A stretch of DNA of 64,000 nt from NCBI RefSeq assembly GCF_018446385.1, contig NC_056002.1, positions 34,148,063 through 34,212,062 of the forward strand, given 5' to 3'. Of the stretch, positions 45,545 to 56,194 are shown piece by piece. The number at the start of each line of letters is the position of its first letter. The stretch's first letter is position 1. The DNA comes from Zingiber officinale. Its lineage: Eukaryota > Streptophyta > Magnoliopsida > Zingiberales > Zingiberaceae. The notes under the pieces were generated by a model. It searched no databases. It was not told where the DNA came from and saw nothing but the letters and a program-made list of their open reading frames with translations. Both the position numbers and the translations under genes were made by a program.

Positions 45545-47968
45545 CACTAAAGATAATCAAGAGCGTCGTCGGACAGTGACTCAGTCATTTTATCCCGACT
45601 GATGACGCTATCCTTCAAGGTCTCAGGAAGGTGGTCAGCCGCCTTGAGCTAGTTGATCGTCTCATCTATTACTAGGTTGTAGAGCCAAAGATATCGAGCG
45701 ATGACTTTATCATTAAACGCGTCCGAGCAGATGTAGTTCTGTCGCATTGTTGCAAATCAGCTCCGCTCGGCGTCCTGATAGATCTTCATCGCCACTCGGG
45801 AGCCCTCCAACTCAGTCTTCACCTTCTCTAGCTCATCCTGGGCTAGCTTCGATGCTGCGTCCTTAGTGGAGAGATGGCCCTGGAGCTCGGTTTCCCTCGT
45901 CGTCCGGCTCGCTCCCTCAGTCACCATAAAATCTTTAGCATCTTTGAGCTTACAGGTGAGATCGGGCCTCTTTATTCTTCAATTCCAGGTCCTCGATGGC
46001 CCGGATCTTCCTAGCGGTGGTCGACTCGATCTTCTTGTCAAACGTGCTGACTTGCTTCTTGAGTCGGCCCAACATCTCCTTGTGGTCGGAAGATTTAGCT
46101 CGTTCGACCTCGAGAAGCTTGGTCGTCTTCTCCAGGTCGTCCTTCTGGGATGGCTGCTGGAGACATGAAGTTTCCTGAACTTATCCTCCAGATGAGCTAG
46201 CCTGTGGCACATGGCCAGACTCTCTAACCAATACTACAAGAAGGTAAAAGGATTAAAGCTGATCGGAAGAAAGATAATTACAAGGAGCTTACCCTAGTTG
46301 TCATCTGGGTATGACTGTTGGTAAGTGCGCCTAGGGGCATCACTGCTGCTCGGGCTCGGACTTCTTCCCAGACTTGGGCGATCAGACCCCGTATGATGAC
46401 TTTATGCTCAGGAGTGCTAGACCGGGCGCTCGACTCGCTGTTCTCCTCCGTGGGCAGGTGAAGGATCACCATGGCGGATCGTCGGCCGCTCGGAGCCGAG
46501 TGGGCCAAGGTTGCTAGGTCGACCGACCGGGACGCGGATGCCGGGAGGAGGGCCGATCGCCGAACCCTCGATGGTCGTGATGGCGGTATAGAAGCCAGGG
46601 GCTTTGCGGCAATAGGCTCTTGCGACAACTCGGCCACCGATGGAGTCCGGTCGGAGGATGCGTCAGGCGTAGTCGCAGGAACCGCGGAGGGATTCGAGGT
46701 GCCAACCTCGACCCTTTCGGCAGATCCCACCGCCGAGGCAACAGAGCGCGAAGACTCTGTGTGGCGCCTTTTATGCCTTAACAACGGCTCGCCAGAGGAA
46801 TCCGAACTCTCTGAGCGGACAATGGGCACTTGCTCGGATGGTTGCTTCGCGCCACCGACAACCTTGACACTGGGTGCTTAGTTAGCTGCCCCCCCCACTC
46901 GCCAGGACGGGAGTCACTACACTCTCGTCTTGAGAGTCGACCGGTTGTAGGCCGTAGTTTGCCAATTCCTCAACCGCGATTGCCTCGATCTCGACATTCT
47001 GAAACTTCGCAAGGCCGGACATCCAAGCGCGCAGCATGACTTCAGCTATAAAAGAAGCAGAAGAATCAGTTAGAATCAAAGGAGAAATGTATATGGAATC
47101 TCTTACCTAAGCCGGTCGGGAGCCCGGTGCGGATCAGACTCAGGCAAAAAATGTACAGCATGCCCTCAAGCAGTAGCTTGTGGATGTCATACTTCTGGTC
47201 GGCCAGCATGGAGGCGGTATGAAGGTAGTCCGAGCGGCTCTTGTACTTCTTCAAATCAGGTTTAGGTGGTAAGTCGACCTGCCAGCGAGTCCGGAAGCTC
47301 AGTCGTTCGGGGAGGCGTACAAAAACGAAATATTCCTTCCAATGTTTATTGGAAGTCGGTATTTTATCAAAGAAAACCAACCCGATCCGGGACTGAAATA
47401 TGAAGGTACCCAGTTCGGACTATTTGGGGTAATAGAAGTAGTGGAAGGCTCGAGGGGTCAAAGGGATGTCGTGTAACCGGAACAACATAATGGCACCACA
47501 CGGAAGGCGAAAGGAATTCGGTACAAGTTGTGGAAGGGGAACACGGAAATAATTACAGACTTCGATGATGAAGGGATGGATAGGGAAGCGGAGACTGGCC
47601 ACAAATTGGTCCCGGAACAGACAGATGGTGTCGGTCGGCGGTTCATTTGGCCGATCGGATGAGGAAGCTAAAATGATCTCGTGATCAGGGGGAATCTCAA
47701 AAGTGTTCTTAAGGTTCTCAACGTCACCCTCATCGAACCGGGTCTCTATGGTGGTGTACCAGAGTCCAGGAGAGGGGTCCGATGGCTGAGAAGAGCTCGT
47801 CATTGCAATAGAAAGCAAAAATAGCGGAGGAAATGCGAACGAAGAAGCAAAAAGATCACCAGAATGACATCGGGAACAAGAAGAGGTCGGCGATCGAAAG
47901 AGAATAAGAGAAGGAAGCTTACGGGACGAGGATCGTCGGAGCAGAAACAGAGAAGCGGCCGACAACAC
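45545..47968 (-). pseudogene. Antisense, spliced gene between pol and 3' LTR of the Tat-like element
   Basis: Runs against gag-pol. Exon 1 contains MTSSSQPSDPSPGLWYTTIE (47803; an upstream ATG at 47968 is possible), then RFPIHPFIIEVCNYFRVPLP and TPRAFHYFYYPK with one in-frame stop at 47420, continuing as HWKEYFVFVRLPERLSFRTR to a splice donor near 47105. Exon 2 (about 47044 to 46310) has EVMLRAWMSGLAKFQNVEIE and a Ser/Arg/Glu-rich linker, ending at a donor near 46303. Exon 3 (from about 46240) has MCHRLAHLEDKFRKL, coiled-coil-like residues and YLWLYNLVIDETINQLKAAD near 45650. The N-terminal half resembles the plant-transposon-like antisense ORFs reported for some Tat-lineage elements. Its role is unknown; stops and shifts suggest it is decayed. 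Confidence 0.65.
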
Positions 47969-48117
47969 GTAGAAGGCTGTCGGAGAATGCGCAGAAGGCC
48001 GCTAGAGAATGCGCATAGAACGGCCGGAGAGCGCGCACAGAACCGTCAGAGAACGCTCACAGGATCGCCAGAAAACGCAAGCGCAGGAGCACGAGGGTGA
48101 AGAAGGTGGTGCGGCGG

Positions 48118-48135
48118 CGAGCTCATATACCCAGG
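48118..48135 (-). promoter_or_regulatory. TATA-like box for the antisense gene
   Basis: The minus strand reads TATATGAGC (complement of about 48119-48127), some 150 bp upstream of the first ATG of the antisense gene. No other TATA-like word is nearby. Inference from position only. Confidence 0.4.
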
Positions 48136-48225
48136 GCTCGGCCGACCGAAGTCGTTCGATCTAGGTCACAAAAACCTATGCGAAGATCCGATCATTGAAT
48201 TTAAACCGCCAAACGTCGCCATCAA

Positions 48226-49508
48226 TGTCGGTTACGTCAGGCGTGCGGCGGCTGTGGGTTTGACGCATAGCATGCTATCACTGGGCGACAAGTAAGGGCC
48301 GCATGGGAACCTGCTCCGCCTTAATGAAAAAGAATTTACACGAATTCCAAGATATTCGGATAACGTCAGTCGAGCCCCCGCTCGCCTAAGACAGCCAGAG
48401 GAAAAATTCTACGAGTAAACCCTTGTTCTTCCGATCAGATCAAAGAAGCATGATGCTTGGTCGCGCGACTACTTTCAAAAGGCCGATCGGCGAGGATTAA
48501 GTATAGCCTGACCGGAGTCTATACAATGATAAAGGCCGATCAGGAAGAAATCGGCACATACTGGTCCAGTCAGTCGGACTGCAGCCTCCTTCGACTAGAC
48601 TTGAATGGGAGCCTTGTGATGCGATGATCAGGGGGGAGGGCCTCACCCCGTTGCCATGATGGAGGTCAGTGCCATGGTGGAAGCCAGTCAAGGCGATCAA
48701 ACGCCCCCAGACCACTGGTTGATCGGGTAGCACGCTCATCCGATTGGGATAAAGAAGACCTGATTCGAAATCATAACAGCTCAGCGAAGTTTCGAGCTTC
48801 CGACGCTCAGAAAGACTGCCAGGTATCTGCAAGAGCACGCCAGACGGTTTCCTCGCTCGACCTTATATGGAGCTACAAGAACAGAGTGGATTTACGACAG
48901 AGCTATGAAGAAATAGAAGGGAATCCGAGCAGCTTTCTCAGGACAGCGGAAGCGCCGGTCGAGTGGCCTCCCCGCTCGGCTAGAGAACACACTCATCCGA
49001 GCCGAGCGGCTATCTCGCTTGGCCTAGTAAAAGACACTGCTAGCTGGATATTATCTTTTTGGGAACATGTGCCGCTAACAGACGGCATGGTCGTCAACTG
49101 GTTTAGACAGAAGATCGTACGACGGAAGCTTCCACTGTCACTTCAGAGATATGCTCGGCTTGTTAAGGTATTGTGTCAGGGACACTTTACTGATACATCT
49201 TTTCAGGAAAAATCTCGAGAAGCATGCACATCTTGGGAAGCGTGCACGCGCGCTACAGGAGTCATATATAAAGAAGGTCCAAGCTTAAGCGGAGGTATGC
49301 GATCTACTGTTCCTGTTACTATTCGCTACTTTACTCTGCTTCCACACATTGGCGGTGACTGACTTGAGCGTCGGAGGGCCATCACTGGGGACCCCTTCCC
49401 CGGCTCGACACTGACACAGCTGTGATTGCAGGGTCTCAACGAGTCGACACACGGTCAACCGAAATGTCACGTCCCCAATTTCTGTCACTCAACTATTGGA
49501 CAAAATCA
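48226..49508 (+). repeat. 3' LTR of the Tat-like element
   Basis: The end is secure by match to the 5' LTR (terminus GGACAAAATCA). A TATA-like TCATATATAAAG (about 49262) matches CCCTAATAAAG in the 5' LTR. The start is estimated at TGTCGGTTACGTCAGG because the matching part of the 5' LTR is missing; it could lie several hundred bases further in. Confidence 0.55.
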
Positions 49509-49730
49509 GAGTCAAAGTGGATACATTCAACTAATCTCTTGGAGAGAATCTAATTTTGACATATGTATGCAATGTTTTAATTTTTTAAAAAAAAATGAAA
49601 AAAAATTAAGTAATTCTAGGGTATAAAATAAAATCATATCATTAACCGTGTTTTTCATTTCATCACTTCTAATCTTATTTCATTTCGTGGCCAGAAAACA
49701 CACAAACATATTATTTATTCTTAATTATTT

Positions 49731-50273
49731 CTAGGCCTTATTTATTCTTATTAAGTATTCATCATTATTATTGTAATTATACGGTCTTTCGCCGTCGACG
49801 TTGCCGGGGGGATCGTAGTTGCAGATGATGAAGATGGCGCCGCTGTTGCACAGGACGCGTCCGCAGCCGATCACCGTCGACGACCGCCACACCACTTGCG
49901 TGTAGTGGCCGCACACCTGACCGGTGGCGCAGGTGTTGCTGTAGTAGTCGTAGTACCGCCGCTCCGCCACCCAGGCCCTCACGGCGTCCGCCGCAGTGTA
50001 GTCGCGGCCGGATCCCCAGAAGATGTTCTCGCCGTAGGGCCCGCCTGAGTGCACCAGCTGGCAGTCCCTGGCCCGCTGGTTCGCGTAGTCCTGCGCGTAC
50101 CTCGCCACGCGCCTGTCCCACGACACCGGCGGCAGTCCCTCGCCGACGTTCGCGCGCGCCGTGTTGTGGGCGTTCACGTAGTCCTGAGGCGAGTTCTGCG
50201 GCACGACCGCCGGCGCAGCCGCCAGAGCCACCGCGGCGGCGCACACCAACGCCAGCAGGAATGATGACGTCAT
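49731..50273 (-). CDS. PR-1: Pathogenesis-related protein 1 (CAP/SCP superfamily), secreted
   Basis: Intact, intronless, 180 residues. The signal peptide is about residues 1-24 ([20 protein letters not shown]). The CAP domain follows: [14 protein letters not shown] with the conserved His, [25 protein letters not shown], and the Cys residues of [22 protein letters not shown] and [10 protein letters not shown] that make the three PR-1 disulphides. PR-1 acts in the apoplast in defence against microbes and binds sterols. The C-terminal motif [11 protein letters not shown] fits the CAPE consensus PxGNxxxxxPY, but 15 more residues ([15 protein letters not shown]) follow, where typical PR-1 ends at or just after the Tyr. 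The ATG at 50271-50273 is chosen because it opens the signal peptide. A truncated second copy lies at 63338-63778. Confidence 0.95.
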   Translation of the reverse strand: MTSSFLLALVCAAAVALAAAPAVVPQNSPQDYVNAHNTARANVGEGLPPVSWDRRVARYAQDYANQRARDCQLVHSGGPYGENIFWGSGRDYTAADAVRAWVAERRYYDYYSNTCATGQVCGHYTQVVWRSSTVIGCGRVLCNSGAIFIICNYDPPGNVDGERPYNYNNNDEYLIRINKA

Positions 50274-50430
50274 CTCTAAATTAATTAGTATTAGTAGTCG
50301 ATGAGAGAGCTCTGCTTCTGCTTCTGCTTCTGCTTCTGCTTTGCGGTGTTATTTATAAATCTCTAATGCCCTAAACAAAAACTAAAGATAAAGAAACGTA
50401 TTTTATTATTTTTTTTTCACGTCAAATTAA
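50274..50430 (-). promoter_or_regulatory. PR-1 promoter with TATA box and as-1/W-box-like site
   Basis: The TATA box ATTTATAAAT (50351-50360) lies about 80 bp upstream of the ATG. TCACGTCAAA (50417-50426) reads TTTGACGTGA on the gene's strand and holds both TGACG (as-1-type, TGA factors) and TTGAC (W-box core, WRKY). The same ten bases occur at 63931-63940 upstream of the second copy. A (CTTCTG)n run at about 50311-50340 (five units, two in copy 2) lies in the leader. A further GGTCAA (W-box core, minus) is at 50542-50547. Salicylate control is inferred from these motifs only. Confidence 0.6.
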
Positions 50431-51239
50431 GCGAGTTAACCGTCTTTTCCTTCCTCAGCGGACTTGCCTTTGACGAGCCAATAGCCAATGGACCGGCGAA
50501 CTTGTGGTGGCTTGATTTCGAGTCGTCGCACTCCGTACGGAGGTCAATCAGACCATATTGTATGGTTAGATCTGTTTGAAAATTCAACTCCCCAGGGCCG
50601 GATACGATGGTATAAGTTGGAGGACAGATTTTTCAAATACTCACGCAATATGCAAATAAATATCTGTCATACTCATGGCGTTGGGTCGTTTCTTGTGACT
50701 CATCTTTTTAGATTTATCGGGTGGTCGATAAGATATGATCGGTCACCTTCAAATAAATGAAAGATAGAAATATTTAACACATGCTTTTCTTTTATGTTTG
50801 AAAATTCATACCATTCAATTTTCTATATATGCTTTCACTTTCTTACTTTCCAATTTCATCCTCAACAAAAAGTTGATATGATATTACTATTGTTCTAATT
50901 AAAGATTAAACTTAAAATTTTAAACCTCAAGTTCATCACAAATTCCTCCTCTCTTTTTTCCACTTTTTTCTTCCTCAATTTTCCTTAGTAAACAAAGCCG
51001 AATTTGAAAACTAAGTGGATAAGAATTATAGTCTATGAAAATTCCACAATTAGAAGGAAACTCACGGGACATAATTTTTAGATATTTGTTCTTAGTTATG
51101 TCGAATATAATGTTGTTAATGGTAAAGTTGGCCACGGAATTAATAGTGACATGTAGTTCATGAAACACGAGTTTGATTAGTTTAAGATGGACAAATGTTG
51201 GATAATTTGACACGTACGTGTAGCTTGAACCTGTCGTAG
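50431..51239. other. Upstream region of PR-1, no gene
   Basis: Holds no gene I can support. The frame at 50488-50760 shows no family resemblance. From about 50880 the sequence is AT-rich and leads to the MULE end. The last eight bases (51240-51247, GGCAGCTC) are a candidate target copy of the MULE. Confidence 0.5.
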
Positions 51240-51247
51240 GGCAGCTC

Positions 51248-51438
51248 AAATCTTCTGTCCCGAAACTCCCCCTGTCCCTCTGTCCCACGCAGAAAACGAC
51301 AAACCGACTCATGAGAAACACGTGACGAAGGTGGAAACCAAAAGAGCGAATCGCCTGTTGCCTGCTCACTGCGAGAAACGACTTCGCGACGCAGCCCTCT
51401 CTCGTTGCCCTAGCCCTCTCTTCTGTCCCGACAACCAG
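51248..51438 (+). repeat. Left terminal inverted repeat of the MULE
   Basis: Pairs with 58212-58405 in reverse complement over about 190 bp with only about ten differences by eye, from the terminal AAATCTTCTGTCCC to CTTCTGTCCCGACAACCAGA. From about 51500 to 51720 GC-rich direct repeats (CTGTCCCTCCAACTGT, CGAAGGC) follow. Confidence 0.9.
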
Positions 51439-51969
51439 AAAGTCAAAATCACCGAACATTAGCTGCGAGAAACTCTTTCGACGCAGCTTCTGTCTTTGCC
51501 CTGACCCTTCTCCAGCTTCTGTCCCTCCAGCTATCGACGACAATAGGAGAGGAAGAAGGTTCCGACGAAGGCGAGCCGGTGTGAAATCCCTCAGTCCCTC
51601 CAACTGTGGATGGCAACAGGCGAGGCTTCTGTCCCGACGAAGGCCCGCCGGTGCGAAAGACCTCTGTCCCTCCAACTGTCGAAGGCAACAGGCGTCTCCG
51701 TCGTTGCTCGACGAACATCCTGCTTCGTCTCTGCCTTTCAGGTATAGGGTTCTAGAAAAAATGACTTCTTTTTTCAAAAAATGGCTTCTTTTTTTAGTGC
51801 ATTTTATTTTGTGTTTTTTTCTGCTTCTGGTGGAATCTGTGCCGTTGAATTTGTGCTGTGTGATTCCACCAGGTATGTGCCGTGGTCTTGAAAAATTTTG
51901 CTTCAGTTTGTTTTGTATCACTAAACGTCAAGTCTTTGTTCTTCTCTAGTGTTCCACCAGTCCAATTGA

Positions 51970-52160
51970 CGGGAAGAAAGCAACATAAAATCCTAAATTA
52001 AAATGCACTAGAAAGCAACATATTGGACTGAAGTGTGATTTATTCCATTGTAGAGTACCAGTTTTCAATCTCTTACCAATTTACACTTGTGCCAATTTCT
52101 GCCAATATGAAGTGTGATTTATTCCATTGTAGATCTGTGCAACCAATTATCTATAAGTGT
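51970..52160. repeat. Subterminal inverted repeat, left arm
   Basis: AAAATCCTAAATTAAAATGCAC (in part) and the GTGATTTATTCCATTGTAG and GTGCCAATTTCTGCCAATAT words recur in reverse complement at about 57280-57440 (GTGCATTTTAATTTAGGATT; ATATTGGCAGAAATTGGCAC; CAATGGAATAAATCAC with one change). The inverted arms thus continue inside the terminal repeats. GTGATTTATTCCATTGTAG is itself present twice here (near 52036 and 52115). Confidence 0.75.
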
Positions 52161-52255
52161 TTTGTCATCACATTGTAGAATTCGCATTGTGATATGTGTA
52201 GAAAATATATACATTTCTTAATTATTTTTTTTTTGTTCAGGCTCAAGGTATTATC

Positions 52256-54704
52256 ATGGAATTGTCGTTGGTTGAATCTACGAGTTGTCGTAGGTTGAAT
52301 TTTGATGCAAGTGATGACTATCGGGATAATGAGTTTGATGTTATTGATGAGGGTACAGACTCATCTATCATAGAAGAATTGATGCCAAAAATCGGTATGG
52401 AATTTAAGACAGAAGAAGACGCCTATGAATTTTATTTGAAATATGCTAAACAAGTTGGATTTGGCATAAGAAGGAGTAAAAGTCATAATGATAAATTGGG
52501 TAAATTAGTTGACAGGATTTTTTATTGCTGTGCACAAGGAAAAAGGGGAAAAGACAAACGAGATGTTTATGTGAAATCTCATCGTCCTGAAACAAGGTTT
52601 GGTTGTGAGGCTAAAATGAAGATTAGTTGTCGAAAAGATGGCAACTTGAGTGTGGAGCAATTTGTTAAAGAGCATAACCATTATCTTTCAAGTCCAAACA
52701 AAACTCACCTCTACAGAAGTCATAGGAATATATCATCTTCTGCGACAATACAGATTGAGATGGCAAGTGATGTGGGAATCCCCCCAAAAGCATCTCATGA
52801 TCTTATGGTGAAACAAGTAGGTGGGAGGGATAATTTAGGTTTTATTCCTCAAGATTACAACAACTACTTGCGATCCAAAAGAACAAGAAATATCAAAGTT
52901 GGTGATACAGGAGGTGTATTGGAATATTTGCAGAAAATGCAATTTGATGATCCTAATTTTTTTTTATGCTATTCAAGTTGATGAAGATGATTTGATAACT
53001 AATATTTTTTGGTGTGATGCTAAGATGAGAGCTGATTATGACAATTTTGGAGATGTTGTTTGCTTTGACACAACCTACAAGAAGAACAATGAAGGTCGTC
53101 CAATTGCGTTATTTGTGGGTGTTAATCATCATAAGCAATCCATAATTTTTGGTGCAGCTTTATTATATGATGAAACATCTTTGACATTCGAGTGGTTGTT
53201 TGATACATTTACTAAAGCTATGTGTGAAAAAAAACCAATAACTATTCTTACATATCAAGATGCAGCAATGGTAAAGGATTTGACTTCTAGATGGCCTGAA
53301 ACACATCATCGTTTGTGTATTTGACACATTTATCAAAATGCGGCAATACATTTGAGTGGAGTTTTTTCTGAGTTCAAAGAGTTCACTAAAGATTTTGCCT
53401 CGTGTATATATGATTTTGATGAAGAAGAAGATTTTATTTCAGCTTGGAACATGATGTTGACTAAGTATGCACTTGAAGACAATGATTGGTTGAGACGTAT
53501 GTTTTGCATAAAAGAAAAATGGGCTTTAGTATATGGACGACATATGTTTTGTGCAGATATGACTACAACCCAAAGAAGTGAGAGCATGAATAGTAATTTG
53601 AAAAGATACGTCACTTATCAACACAAGTTTTTAGACTTTTTCAATCACTTCCAAAGACTGCTTGATGATCGTCGATATAAGGAGTTAAAAGCTGATTTTA
53701 GATCAAATACAAGTGTTCCATGTCTATTGTATCCAATTGAAATTTTAAAGAATGCATGTTCTATTTATACTCCTGAGGCATACAAGTGTTTTGAACAAGA
53801 GTGGTACAAATCTCATGATTCTATTATACAAATTTATGAGGATGTTGGATCACATACAAAATATAAAGTTACCTCTCACAAAAAGAGTTACCATCATATA
53901 GTTACACTTTATTCATGTAGTCAAAAGATTGAGTGTAGCTGTAGAAAATATGATTTTGCTGGGATTTTGTGTTCTCATATTTTGAAAGTATTTACGATGA
54001 AAAATATCATGAAAATCCCAAGTGAGTATATATTGAAAAGGTGGACATGAAAAGCAAAAGATGGATACTTTGGAGTTATTGAACTTGTTGCAAACAAAGG
54101 TAGTTTGGATCCAAAAACTTGCAACAGTATGCGATATAAAGAACTGAGTGGATTGTATGTTCAACTGGTTACCAAGGCAACAGAGAGGGAAGACACTTAC
54201 AAGGTTGTTAAAGATGGTTTGTTGAGTATGTTTCAGATGGTAAATGAGAGGTTACAAGTTAATGAACCAACTGTCCAACACTCTATTGAAAGAGAGTTTG
54301 AAATTGGCGAAGGAACTTCTCTTGGAGTCAAAGGAATTAAAACAAAGAAGAAAGCAGTTTCAGGTAAGAGATTGAAAAGTGGCTTAGATAAGATTTCAAA
54401 AAAAAGAAAAGTGACGAGGAAAAATAACCAAACTTCAACAAATGTTAAGGTTTCACCCCCTTTCTTATTAAAGTGTTATTTATTTGTTGTAATTTCATTT
54501 GAGGAAATATATAGAATTAAATCATTCTATTTTTTTTTTGTATACCAGGCTATAGAAGAGCATTATGAAAGTATATCCAGCATGCCTAGTGTTGAAGGTT
54601 TGAGTATGGCTGGAACTCAATTTCAACCACTTTTGTCAACACAACTATCTCAGGTTCACTCTGATATTGGTTATTTTCAGAAAAATGATCGGGAACGATG
54701 GTAA
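52256..54704 (+). pseudogene. FAR1/FHY3-type MULE transposase, broken
   Basis: The start at 52256 (MELSLVESTSCRRLNFDAS) follows TTTTGTTCAG, a likely splice acceptor of a leader intron. The FAR1 DNA-binding domain is at residues about 55-145: EEDAYEFYLKYAKQVGFGIR, then RFGCEAKMKISCRKDG and KEHNHYLSS. A shift in a T run near 52960 changes frame. The MULE DDE core follows: [31 protein letters not shown], then RSESMNSNLKRYV. The SWIM zinc finger is CSCRKYDFAGILCSHILKVF (about 53935-53995). In-frame TGAs at about 53322 and 54048 break the frame. The gene is the transposase source of this element family; FAR1-type domesticated relatives are light-signalling transcription factors, but location between MULE repeats argues for a transposon gene. 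Confidence 0.9.
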
Positions 54705-54771
54705 GGAGTAGACTGGAATTAGAAATGTATTTTTCTTCTTGGATTCAATGATATTTTTGTTAAACAATTGC

Positions 54772-54996
54772 CCTGTCCTCCAAGAGCTGCATCAAGCTCA
54801 ATTGTTTTGATTGCAGCAGTCCCAACTTCATCCTATTTATAAAAATAATAGATGAATTTTTTGAACAATCGTTGCCAATCTGTTCCTCAAACAAATAACT
54901 GAATAACATGGCTACAGTGACTTCCAACTAACCTGGCTAGTGTCTTTACCAAGCCAATAGTGAATATCATGTTGAAGAGAACCATTTTTAAGTGCA
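54772..54996 (-). pseudogene. VLN: Captured villin gene fragment: two exons with intron
   Basis: Minus strand. The upstream exon, about 54996 to 54933, encodes ALKNGSLQHDIHYWLGKDTS then Q, followed by a donor GTTAGT. A ~100-bp intron ends in AAATAG, and the next exon (54832 to about 54772) encodes DEVGTAAIKTIELDAALGG. This matches a gelsolin repeat near the N-terminus of plant villins, actin-bundling proteins. Only about 40 residues are present; the frame continues into unrelated codons. Opposite orientation to the transposase. The retained intron indicates DNA-level capture. Confidence 0.85.
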
Positions 54997-55157
54997 ACTT
55001 GAGATTAATGACCTGTGTAGATTAATGACTTTGTGTTGCTAGATTTGAACAACATGAATTGTATGTTAAAATTGAATTTATCAAATGTGCAACTTGAGAT
55101 TTATCATGTGATATGTGATCTTGGATTTGCATGTGAGAAATGATTACCATCCCTCAG

Positions 55158-55788
55158 GCAACACTCATAGGAGACTTCAACAATTGGAACCCCCATGCGA
55201 ATGTCATGACCAAGGTGAAGTCCTCTTTCCTGGATTTTTTTTTTGTTTTTTTTAAATATTTTATATAGTTCTTTCTTTGAATGTCCCAAAACTTATGTTT
55301 TGGCACCATGCATCTTTTCTTATGATTTTTTCATCACAAGTGATAATGCACAGATTGAACTGTTGCATGATTTTTAAATCATTGACAGCATAATGTATTC
55401 TAGTATGTGAACTTTTGCATATATGTTATCAAAATACTGAAACTAACTAAACCTCAGTAAAACCAGCAATAGGTAGTTGGGATAGTCTTGTTAGTGCCCC
55501 ATTCTGTAGGAAGTTCCAAGTATAAAACTCTTTCCCATGCATTTGATTATTTAACTAATTACCTCTCACAAGTGTATGTATAGTCTATATAATCTGGTTT
55601 TGTTGGACATTTATGCAGAGTAGTAGTACACAATTATCAATTTTCTTCATATATGTGAACCTCATCATTGTTTCTTCTGCTGAATTTTACTGAACAATTA
55701 TGCTCAGGATGAATATGGCGTTTGGGAGGTCTTTGTACCGAATAATGCAGATGGCTCTCTGCCTATTCCACATGGCTCACGGATAAAG
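55158..55788 (+). pseudogene. SBE: Captured starch branching enzyme fragment: two exons with intron
   Basis: Exon A (55158-55214), between CCCTCAG and GTGAAG, encodes ATLIGDFNNWNPHANVMTK. Exon B starts at 55708 after TATGCTCAG and encodes [20 protein letters not shown] followed by PHGSRIK, after which (from about 55789) the match ends. These form the carbohydrate-binding module 48 region at the N-terminus of 1,4-alpha-glucan branching enzymes. The ~490-bp intron is retained. Same strand as the transposase and about 450 bp beyond its end. It cannot encode an enzyme. Confidence 0.88.
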
Positions 55789-55859
55789 GAATGCACGTCA
55801 ACAAAAAGTGCATCGCAGGTCGGAGGAGGGTTATTCTTACGTCAATCTTTTGTGGTGTT

Positions 55860-56194
55860 ATTATCAGCTAGAATTTGTAGCCACTTTAAATGCTACTCGA
55901 GGGGGCATTTCTTTGTATCTGTAATTGTATGGTAACTATAGCAATATCTGTAATTGTAAATGCTACTCGAGGGGGCATTGTGGGGTTTCAGTTGTTTAAG
56001 AGAAATGCACTGTGATTTGCTTCTGTATCAAATTGCAATCAAGACTTTGGATTGGTGCTGTTTATGTGACTTACCAATTTGCTTCTGTATCGATTCAGCA
56101 ATAGTTCAAAACCATTAGTCTATGGTGTAGATAACCCTTCTATTAGTGTATGATATCACGAATAACTCATAATTTGTTTGAAACCTATATGAAC
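55860..56194. other. Spacer with short direct repeat
   Basis: No gene. AATGCTACTCGAGGGGGCAT occurs at about 55889 and again at about 55958. TTTGCTTCTGTATC also occurs twice (about 56018 and 56079). Confidence 0.5.

Larger units (their letters stand above)
32811..49508 (+). mobile_element. Tat-like Ty3/Gypsy element, degenerate, with nested solo LTRs and antisense gene
   Basis: Order: shortened 5' LTR (to 33240), primer region GGCGTCATCTGTGGGAAC, gag, protease, reverse transcriptase with YVDD, RNase H, a second RNase H-like region, integrase, a ~38-bp tandem array, a spliced gene on the opposite strand, and the 3' LTR (ends TGGACAAAATCA at 49508). Two RNase H domains and the primer leader are traits of the Tat lineage. 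Two LTRs have inserted in gag/pro (34622-38704 and 38819-40788). Every pol domain has stops. The exact left end is uncertain. Confidence 0.85.

Noticed and set aside
46471..46881. 136-codon plus-strand frame
   Set aside because: Lies opposite exon 2 of the antisense gene of the Tat-like element; composition explained by that gene's Ser/Arg-rich linker.
32797..49513. 5-bp target duplication for the whole Tat-like element (GATTC / GAGTC)
   Set aside because: The left end of the element is not defined by a clear TG, so the match cannot be trusted.
51581..51949. 122-codon frame between the MULE left repeat and the transposase
   Set aside because: Consists of GC-rich direct repeats and leader intron sequence; likely untranslated leader.
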